Below, in pieces: positions 55,250 to 64,000 of a DNA stretch of 64,000 nucleotides; within the stretch, counting starts at the first letter, position 1, and the number at the start of each line of letters is the position of its first letter. This stretch comes from Flammulina velutipes. Its lineage: Eukaryota; Basidiomycota; Agaricomycetes; Agaricales; Physalacriaceae. The notes under the pieces were generated by a model. It ran no database searches. It saw only the letters and a program-made list of their open reading frames with translations, and was not told the DNA's origin. The stretch covers positions 1,240,001 through 1,304,000 of the forward strand of contig CM022375.1 in the NCBI GenBank assembly GCA_011800155.1. Reading direction: 5' to 3'. Position numbers and translations under genes: made by a program.

Positions 55250-56515
55250 CTAGCGACGAGATTTGTCTTGCCCGGAGACAGGGACAAATACTTCGTCGCA
55301 CTCATTCAGTCTGATATTCCGTTCCAGATCAGTGTTACTTCCTATGTTACCAGTACTCGGTTGGGCAAACCCTAAAGTCTGCGCCAAAGACTGAACGGTC
55401 GATCGCATATCAGGGAGAGATGGATCTGTCCAAGAGTCATCAGGGCGTGCGTGACCCGCCGCCACGCGCGCGATAATAAGTGTCGGGACTAATCCCTTAA
55501 TAGCACAATCAGCAATCGTAAACACTTGGAAATTTGATCTTTACCGTTATCGACCACCCTACAGCTTCGGAAAACCAGCTCCGTAAATCAAGCCCTTTTG
55601 CAAAATATTGAGCATGGACTGTCAGTCCAATGAGGAGAAGGTAGGAGGCGGTGTATAGAATGGAAGATTCGATGAGAATCTCCAAAAGGCCACGATATGT
55701 TTTAAAGGATTTCTTCCACCCACTGATACTCACAACACGTGAGATGATTGCTGTAGTGCAATACACGTTCGTGAACACGGTTCCTGATAGATAAATGAGC
55801 AACATGTTGGCGTCTTCGTCGGGCCTCGAGACGTCGTCCAATGTGTATCTCCAAACGATTCGGATGATATCGCACACTAAGCAAAATACGGATTAGAGGG
55901 TGTGGAATGAACCGCGTTGTATCACATACCTGAGCCCGTTATGAGAGATAAAACCGGAAGGATAATAACCAGCCACCTCCGGCCGTACAACACCCAGCAT
56001 CGCCAAATCTACATTGAAGAAAACATGGTCATGAGGGATTGAATGGAGCACAAATCCAGTGACTCGTCCATACCATTATAACATCAGCCAATAAGACACT
56101 ACTGAATGTTGCCGTAATGTTTGTTATATCCTGAGGAGCGGCTTCATCTGCCATTGAAGAATGCATCGACTTGAATTGTGTTTCCTGGGATTCGCCATTC
56201 TGGATGAATTGATAGTCGAGGAAGGACCACATGATGCCCATATGAACAGTGACAATTAACCACAACACGGTAATGAGGGCTGCAGAGCCTATGCGAGGCC
56301 TTTTGAGGCTGTCACCTCCTCGAGATACTAAACATACATGTTAGAAAAGAAAAGCAGATCTAGACGGAAAACGTGCGGGTGAGATATAGCGCCACGAAGT
56401 ACACGCCAGTGTACATTCCGTAAGCCATGATGTCCAGAAGTAAGGAGAGGAGGTCAGACGACAGGATATACTTGACGTCTTTGTCCGTTAAACCAAGTTC
56501 CGAAGACCAAGACAT
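55250..56515 (-). CDS. Multi-TM membrane protein, copy 5
   Basis: The most diverged but seemingly intact paralogue. The ATG at 56,515 opens MSWSSELGLTDKDVKYIL, followed by LLDIMAYGMYTGVYFVALYL. Next exons encode TVLWLIVTVHMGIMWSFLDY and TATFSSVLLADVIMVW, then LSGTVFTNVYCTTAIISRVV and SGWKKSFKTYRGLLEILIES. The last exon (from about 55,500) encodes GLVPTLIIARVAAGHARPDD and the acidic tail, ending SGQDKSRR at the stop 55,250. Introns of 50-60 nt interrupt it at the same places as in copies 1-3. Likely a polytopic membrane protein; function unknown. Confidence 0.72.
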
Positions 56516-56902
56516 GATAGTATGCGGCGAAAGTGCTCGATAATGGATGCAATTTATCAGTGGGCCTTGTATTATACATCACGAAAATATTTAAAAGTTT
56601 GCCGGAAGTAGGCAAGTAGATGCCAGGTGTGAAATCAAATGGAAGGACTGCACGCAGTGCAACTTGAGCTTAATTTGGCAAGATCACTGCAAGGCGATCA
56701 CAAGCGCACTGGAAACACATTGCCGTCAATTGTAAGGAATACCCTTCCTATAGATATCGGCAAGACTTGCATACATTGCAAAGTCTTCCAAGTAAACTGT
56801 AGGCCTCTGATCATTCCTCATAGCTAAGCCTGCAAATCCACAGAATCACTCCGATAGCATGGTGAAAAATATTGATATGAATAAGTATATGGTTAAAGAC
56901 GA
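56516..56902. other. Gap between membrane gene 5 and the DUF6698 gene
   Basis: Contains only a 62-codon open frame (56,639-56,827) without further support. It includes the putative promoter of the membrane gene. Repeated TTGCAA motifs (56,670-56,785) are noted but I cannot tie them to an element end. Confidence 0.35.
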
Positions 56903-58617
56903 TCAGTCAGTATTGTCAGGAGCGCGACTGTCTTCAGGCAAAGCCGAGCCGTCAGCGCCGTCAGCGCTTGATGCGGCGTCCCCGCTCTTCCTCTTTTCCT
57001 TCTCTGCCGCCTTCCTTGCTCTTTTCTCTGCCTTCTTCCTTGCTTTCTCTGCCGCCTTCTCCTTCTCCTCGAGCTCATTCTGTTTGATGGCAGCTTGACG
57101 CAAGCGAGCGGCCAGCGAGAGCTTCTTTGTCGGAGCTGATGCAGAAGTGGAAGCGGCGGGCTCGTCGTCGTCTTCACGGTGACCGAATATAGACCTAATG
57201 TGATGTGAATCAGTAGGAGTGTGTCATAGGATCAGCCACTTACATTGACCACCAGTCTAATAGGTCCTTCTGCCGTTTGTCAGGAAGGAGGGTGGCAATG
57301 TTGAGAATTTCACGATAGAATTTGCCATATGGCCACGACGTAGAGGTATCAGGATTGAACATGGCCTGTGATGAGATAATAAAATGATACTGTCATGGTT
57401 TAGTAAGTGTATGGCAGCGAGACGTTGACGACGTACGAGGCAGGCAATGTAAGCGACAGCGGGGAAGGTCATTTTGTTGACACCAGCGAGCGCGGCAAGG
57501 CCCTTTCGCTTGGACTTGTTGTCTCCCGCAGAAGCTGGGACTGATGGACCAAGTAAAAGCCCAGTCGCGCACTACAGAGATAGGTTAGTATATAATTCAT
57601 GATGATCTATACAACATACCGTCACCAGTTCCTCGTCTTCGAGGTAGCCGTTGATTTCGTTGTCGGGATCATATGAATCGGCCTTCCAGAGAAGCCTCGG
57701 GAGCATATCGGGCTTGATGGTATGTTTGCCTAAGCGGATATTGGCACGAACACTATAGTATAGAACACGGTAAATAGGAGGCATTTCAATCAGAAAGGTA
57801 GGCTTACTTTTCATCGTTCCAGTCAATATCAGGAGGGCACAAGCGATAACCCAATGTGAAGTCGTTGAAGCCAAAAGTTTGCGACTTCGCAGCGAAAGGG
57901 CCAGGTAAAGGACTCACACCGGGCCATTGAGTATAGTGCCGCTTCAACGTCGACACATCCTCGCTACGTGCGTCACTGCGGCCAGTTTCGAGCTAGAATT
58001 CATGAAGAGATACTAAGAGGCAATGAAATCGATAACGTACACTGCGAGCAAGCAGCGCGATAGCTGGCGGAATATTGTCAACGTCCTTGGGAAGGTTCTT
58101 GACGATAAGGTTTGCCTTGTCCATGACAAGAATTTGCTGAAAAGTACTCCGTAGGCGCCGAGCCCTATGGCTGAAGTCAGAGATGGCCGCAATAAGATAG
58201 ACCACATACCGAGGCTTTAGGTCCTTGTCGGGGATCTTATGATCAACAGTCATGCCCGTACGCAAGATGTCTTCGAAGGGGTCAAAGGCTTCAATGAAGC
58301 GAGCTACACTCTTGCCAAGGTGTTCAACATCCTTTGCAATAGCTGGATCGAGGCTTGCAGGCTTCTGTCGCGTCCTCCTGTAGCAACATCAGTGACTCGA
58401 ATAATGCATAGATGTCAACACACCTGCGCTTCTTTGGCTGGGATGTTCCTGATTCCTCCTCGCCGCTTTCATCGGGGTCGTCGTCGTTGGAACGCTTCCC
58501 GAGTGAGTTATCAGAACCTGGCGGTGAGCTCGAACGTGGTGGTGATGGCGCTGTCGAAGGTGAAGAAGATCTATGATGACCACGATGAGCAGCCGATGCC
58601 GAGTTGGAAGGTGCCAT
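56903..58617 (-). CDS. DUF6698-type protein
   Basis: The ATG at 58,617 opens MAPSNSASAAHRGHHRSSSP, a Ser/Pro-rich leader with an acidic block (DDDPDESGEEES) and basic QPKKRR. Exons then encode HLGKSVARFIEAFDPFEDIL, RYVVYLIAAISDFSHRARRL, PDMLPRLLWKADSYDPDNEI and TGLLLGPSVPASAGDNKSKR. Next come NKMTFPAVAYIACLAMFNPD and YGKFYREILNIATLLPDKRQ. The order (helical N-part, ATGLLLGPS.. central loop, FYREI..LLDWW near the end) fits the Agaricomycete DUF6698 family, often found in transposon-rich regions. The C-terminus is a long Lys/Glu/Ala coiled coil (EEKEKAAEKARKKAEKRARK) and stops at 56,903. Molecular function unknown. It lies 185 bp downstream of the Plavaka gene on the same strand. Confidence 0.72.
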
Positions 58618-58801
58618 TACACAAAAGGAAGGACTGAACCAGTGGTACGGAAGGAAGAAAAGGTGGGTGCACCATGGTCGATTATAAAGAAGAGGAAGCC
58701 AAACTCAAACAAGCAAGTCAACAATCTTATGACATGTGATTGACGCGTCTCACGTTCATCATGTGACTAAAAGCGCCACGACAGAAACTCTTCAAATTGT
58801 G

Positions 58802-61800
58802 CTAATAGTCAAATTGTACAATGTCATCATCTTCGCTCTCGTCGTCGTCGTCATCATCCTCATCGAATGCAGTGGCGTGAGGCTCTTCCTCCTCATCACT
58901 ATCCGAGCTAGATTCAGAACTTTCACCTTCCCGACCTAAATCCTCCCATGGCACAGTTGTATTGTCTTGAAGTACCTCTCTCTTGAGTGTACCACATTCA
59001 ACAGGGAAATCATCCGGATTCTTGTGGCCAATTGCAATGCCAAAAAACCGCATCATCATGTCCCGATCAGCAAACCTAAGAGGCGTTCAGCAAAAACTGA
59101 GTAAAATGCAACCACGATGCTAACCTCATGACATAGTATGAAGCCCAGTCACCCTCTACTGAATCCCGATACTTTGAACGTGCATCCAGTAATGCAGTAG
59201 TCTTGCCCTCAGCGAAGACGGGAACAAAATGACAAGCTCGAAGGACCTGTGATGGATCCAAAAAGCCGAAAGCTCCGGACTCGTCACCATCGGGGACAAA
59301 GCCAACCTTGTTGAGACGAAGTGTCTGAGGCCCACCGATCCACTCGGTATCCTGTCCAAACCAGCGAACAAAGAGGAAATCAACCCTCCGCCGCTGGCGC
59401 TCTCCTTTGTAGCGGATGTTGCAGTGATAGATTCCCATTACGCGTGCATACCAGTAGGGATGGGTGCCGTGTCTCATAGCTTCGTGAGATCGCAACATTA
59501 TATCTCGCCGGCCAGTGTTTGTGTTGATTGTATCTTGATCGCGTCGCACATCATATGTCGTGTAGTTGAAGGATGCTGTGGCGTGAGAGTAGATGACATC
59601 TCTATCGATGTTCAGCATGGATAAATCTTCATCGGCATACTCTGCTTCGTCCCCAACATCTACAATGCCATTCAACCGCGTCAAGATATGGCATCTTAGA
59701 CGGCGTTCAAAATCCTGAGAGCATTTAAGTTAGTCGCTATTCTGACTCCGGGGTACTGAGAAATGTATCGCCTCGTACCTGAAGCGCCGGGTCAAAACTA
59801 TGCTGCAACCACTCTCTGAGAAACAGAGTGTTTTTGCTGCTTTCTTCCTTAGCAATGTGATACTGATCTTGCATGTCAGTATCAACGGAATCCAATGGAA
59901 TGTCGTCTTCTTCTTCTTCAGTCTTGTGATTGATGAGCTCGTCAAGCTCCTTCTCGACTTGATGGAAAGCACGGTCGACAGAATCCATCTTGACAATTTG
60001 CGCCACAAAGTCACGCTTGTTCGTCCGTGCATATCGCTGTTTGACGCGCCGGTGCTCAAGTTCACCCTGAAACATGTGAGATATTGAAGATAAATAGGCT
60101 GCCAACATACCAGCTGTGTACTGTACGCATCAGTAGGGCCCAGCCGCCGGATAGTAGGTACATAATATCCAAGTGCATGTAGTTTGTATGTCTCGAGATT
60201 GAATGTTCGTTTCCTTCGACCACCGGCACCAGTCGTTGGTTTGGGGTTTTGTTTTGCCACCTTTGCCGCCTGACGCCTTTGCCGAGCTCCTAGCTCTTTG
60301 TCTGTCTCGTATGTTTGATAATGACTGCAAACCACATCTGCAAAATGGCGTAAGCAATTCCCAAGCGCTTTTGTTACCAGATCCAGCTCGTTCACAGAAG
60401 AATCAGTATGCATCCGGAGTTTGGCTAAGCCGTGCCAGTACGACATGACATACAGCAAATCCATCAGGAATTCCTCATCAGCTGCATTTGGTAGAAGTCC
60501 CTGCAAACATGGTATAATACACTGTACAGAGTCTTTCAGATATTTACAATACATGTGTGAGGTAATACTTGCCTGCAGGATATCCTCATAATCCCGCGCA
60601 GCGAGCTTTTTCAAATCCGAAACATTGTGGCCAAAGCGCCGAATGGTGTCGCGTCCAAATGACGAGATCTGACGGAAACTGGACATAGACTCGGAGTTAA
60701 TATCTTAAATTCGAGACAAGAATCACCTCACCGCTCATTGAAGACTTGCACTTGATTGTCTTTCAAAGTGTTCAATATCCGAATAATATGGATCAGCACA
60801 GCCTTCCAGACACCAAGTTCGAACTCGTGCATCAGATCCACAACAAGGAGAAGGAACACAGCAAGAAAGCTACCAAGGCGGGCTGAAAAGGTGTTCTAGA
60901 GATGGGAAAGTGAGTAATGAGAAAGTATATGCGAACACCTTGTTTACGGACCACAGTTGGTACAAGAGATTCACTTTTCAGAAGGTCCTCAATCCGTTCA
61001 CCATTGACGGCATACCCGTTGTCGTAGATCAGCGAACGAGCCCTTTCAACTTTGTTGCGACGTTCGTCATCGTCCTTCCTTACCATTACTGAGCGCATTC
61101 GTTTGTCCGCCATCGAGCCCATATTCCGAATCTTGTCCTTGGGCATAGTACATTGTGGACATGGGCAATTACCCATATCTCGAATAGTAGCGATGAGAAC
61201 CCTTTGGGCTGATGAGTTGACATATATACACAACAATATGAACACGAACTTCTCGGGATAGTCCGCAGAGTAGGTAAAGAAGCGTGGATAGACACGGCGT
61301 CGAATGCCATCTCCACAGTCCACAACAATCCCGTGTTGATAAGCGTGAAGAAACTCGTCATCAAGCAGTAGACGCCAGACTGCATGAAAAAGCTCTCGAC
61401 GGCAGTGAGCCTTCAGTTGCGGTGTAGCGTTGATACCATGCTTGAGTAGGAAATCATCGAATTCTGGACCTAGCTAAGCGACGATGTGAGTACATTTGCT
61501 ACACCAAAAGGTAGAGAGCATACAGATAGCGCGAATGCCCCATGAGCAGCACAACGAGCACTAGGCTGACACCTGACATACTTGGTATGGTTCCCAGGTA
61601 GGAAGTAGAACGGCCAAAGTTTGGCGTCGCCAAACTGCGCGAGATGTGTTGAATCCGACCAGCCCATCATAGCCAATACAGCACGAGGAAGATCGCATCC
61701 TGGTTCCGGCGGTAGTGATAATACCTCCTTTTCGGTTGCTACAAAAGCCGGGGAGTTACAAATGTCCGTATATACTCGCTCAGTTGAGCGATTGCCGGGA

Positions 61801-63232
61801 GGTTTCCAGAACTCTTCGAACCCATGCCAGTGATAGTCTTTGGAAGTTGGATCCGTCAACCAAGTTTCTGCGATATTGGTGAGGGATCGGGTGTGAACGT
61901 TCTTGACCACGAACTCAAGAGCATCCGTGATTCCACTGTCGTCGTCTTCGTCATCCGATCCACCCAGTCTCTGCCTACGCTCCTGTCTGCGTGCATGTTC
62001 CTTCAGCTGCTTCTTTGCCGCCTTTGTCTGCTTCTGCCCCCGCGGAACAGAAATTGAGACTGAGCTTGTCCTCCACCCCGAGCCATGCCAAAGCCCAGTT
62101 TCGGCGCCTGAGCGAGAGTCCGACTGAGCCAAAAGTTTGTCCATCGCAGCAAAGTCTACCCCTGCAATGTCTCCGGGGATGAAAAGAGGGCTGGTGATAA
62201 TTTCTTGCAGCTTCTTGCACTCCCCATCGCTTTTTTGGTTGCTCCCGGTACGCCTCCAATGCCCAAACATAAAGGCTGACATGTTCGGGAAAGGCCAAAT
62301 GATGTCAAGGATCTTGCGAGGGCGACGAAGTGGAAGCTTGGGATTGTTGAGTTGATTTGGGGGGAGGTTGAGGTCGGGAACAGCGGTGGGACGACGGCCG
62401 TAGACGCGCCAGATGCCAAACCTGTTAACTGCAGTTTTGACCTTCAGAGCAATGCGAAGGCGAAGACCACTCGGCTCAATGTCCATCGGGACTCCCTCAG
62501 GTTCTGAATCGTCCTCAACGTCGGATTCAAGGTCCCCTGATGGACCCTCCGGTAGTTCATCCTGTAATGGGGTCTGTGTAGGCACGCCGCTACGCCAGGG
62601 AGCATGTATGCCATGATGATGATGACGACGACGACGAATGGAAGACGTCTCCGATAACTGGGGATCAGAGAGATTGGCGTCGGCGTCCATGTCATCGGAA
62701 TCTGCATGAAATGCCCCAGGTACTGTTTCGTCTGCCTTAGTGCGCTCGGGGAGAGGGAATGTCCTATCGTCCTACAGTACCCAAAGAATGTTAGTCAAAA
62801 ATGCTGCTAGCGAGAAGAAGCAGAGCTACTCACAACATCTGACATGGAATAAACATGGTCATCACTGTCGTCGTCAAGTACGGTTTGAGACCCCTTTCGA
62901 GTTGAACCACTGGCAGAGACAGGTTCAGAGTCATCATTTCCAGCAGCATGAGCAGTAGTTTGCTCGTCGCCGGACGATGCAGCTGGGATGTCGTGACTGC
63001 GTCCACTCAACGAAGAGCCTGTAGAGGAGTCACTATCTGATGATGGGGAGTGTTGTTGTATTCGACGGCGCTTGCGAAAGCTGGTAGCAGCTGCCTGGGT
63101 GGAGGGGCCAAAAGATTTGAAGTAGTCGGCATACTTTTGGCACTGGGAGACATGCCAATTCAGGTCCGCCTTCTTCGAGTAGTGTTTTCTGCATCCTGCG
63201 CACTGGAGTTCATGCTCTGAATCTGAGCTCAT
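58802..63232 (-). CDS. Plavaka (CMC-type) transposase
   Basis: DDE-type DNA transposase. The ATG at 63,232 opens MSSDSEHELQCAGCRKHYSK, an N-terminal zinc-finger-like motif (C-x2-C ... H-x3-C). Acidic, Ser-rich linkers follow. The catalytic core has LAMMGWSDSTHLAQFGDAKL (first Asp, about 61,660) and KLWPFYFLPGNHTKYVRC. Then come HCRRELFHAVWRLLLDDEFL, CPCPQCTMPKDKIRN (cysteine cluster), VVDLMHEFELGVWKA (Asp, about 60,830) and GELEHRRVKQRY (catalytic Glu, about 60,050). The C-terminal part carries HATASFNYTTYDVRRDQDTI and ends in an Asp-rich acidic tail at the stop 58,802. At least eight exons with short introns; frames look intact. No terminal inverted repeats were found around it. Confidence 0.82.
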
Positions 63233-64000
63233 GGCCGGAAGTCGTAACAGGTGGAATTTGCAAATAGTATTTCATTGGTTTGATGGCGGCCACAGAAGCA
63301 TATACATGTCGTATAGTAGTACTCGTTGTCGAATGGCGAGGATCATCGACTCCGAGACCGTAAGACTACAAGTGAACCGCGATGAATGATTGATAGCGCG
63401 AGTGCCACGGCCGGGGTACCAGTAGCCCTGGAATGGTCAAGGTCGGTCAGTTGAAAGTTTTCCAAAGTAGAAGTCATACCGTGTTGAATACCAGACTCTG
63501 ACGAAACATAGAGTCGCGTCGAATTTGGATGGTGGTGGTTGTTCACAGAGCGTGGTCGCATTGGGATGTTCATCATCAAGCACCGGACCTGAGCTCCGAG
63601 CCTTGCCTTACTCGCGCTCTGAGGCAATATCCTTACACGCGTCTTGCCAGAGACTTGACGTCTTCTTGCATACCCATTGCAAGTAGGAGCCATACTGCAA
63701 GCCGTTGCCGTTTATTACAATTCAGACAGAAATTGCAATACATTTGTTATTCACTTCCGGACCCTCATCGGTCCGCTATCGACTTGCAGCCATCACAATC
63801 AGTTGCTGGCGGCAAAGAGTTTTGCTGATGTAACCAGCCGGACGTGTGCTATGAAGGCCTCTAATCGGAGAGTCCATTGCAGCGATGCTGCCTTCTCGAC
63901 ATCATGATCTCTGTGAGATTATCAGAGCAATCCGATAGGACGGGCGACATCATAGACCAAGTATGAAGCTCACCAGTGTGAGTTCCAGGTGGATTCTGTA
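63233..64000. other. Upstream flank of the Plavaka gene, no supported gene
   Basis: A 116-codon minus-strand frame (63,693-63,343) starts with a real ATG but shows no family resemblance. It contains a probable intron-like junction near 63,430-63,480, so it may be a decayed or untested gene. I do not assign it. Confidence 0.35.

Noticed and set aside
56640..56830. TTGCAA-rich stretch considered as the left end of a Plavaka element
   Set aside because: A partly similar stretch exists near 63,650-63,720, but I could not align convincing inverted ends or a target duplication.
63343..63693. 116-codon minus-strand frame upstream of the Plavaka gene
   Set aside because: It has an ATG but no recognised domain, no paralogue in the window and an uncertain intron. 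Too weak to call.

Overview
The window looks like nuclear DNA of a filamentous basidiomycete (Agaricomycetes). Genes are dense in short introns (about 45-60 nt, GTRNGT donor, CTRAY-like branch, YAG acceptor). It also carries families typical of that class: a NACHT-WD40 receptor, a CxC2/KDZ transposase, a Plavaka transposase and a DUF6698 protein. No rRNA, tRNA or CRISPR was found. All gene models were built by eye from reading frames and splice signals; family names come from recognised sequence patterns, not searches.

Layout. (1) 1-14,150: three tandem units of about 4.4-5 kb, each with a minus-strand multi-TM membrane protein gene (7TM-like, no named family recognised), usually a short relic, and a degenerate multi-exon stretch of unknown function ('family B'). 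(2) 14,150-20,500: decayed paralogue fragments in both orientations. (3) 20,555-43,178: one minus-strand NLR-type receptor gene (low-complexity/helical N-terminus, NACHT NTPase, 15 near-identical WD40 repeats) cut in two by a 16.9-kb mobile element at 24,956-41,836. (4) 43,200-55,200: further decayed family-B copies, a broken membrane-protein copy, and a 371-bp MITE-like element. (5) 55,250-56,515: a fifth copy of the membrane protein gene. (6) 56,900-63,230: a DUF6698 gene and a Plavaka transposase gene on the same strand.

The central discovery is the 16.9-kb element. It has 47-bp inverted repeats near both ends (39/47 matches by eye), GTTGCAAC-rich subterminal arrays inside each end, and an exact 8-bp flanking direct repeat CTCGGCAC. 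Removing the element plus one repeat copy restores the receptor's reading frame across an exon. It encodes a full-length KDZ transposase at its right end and about nine other genes: five transcribed leftwards, four (plus the transposase) rightwards, diverging from a 440-bp central spacer. One cargo gene resembles the transcription elongation factor Spt5 (KOW domains), one has an HMG-box-like stretch, and the others match nothing I recognise. This looks like a cargo-carrying KDZ 'giant' element that landed in an innate-immunity/allorecognition-type gene. Its left end even donates an in-frame ATG to the truncated NACHT-WD40 half.
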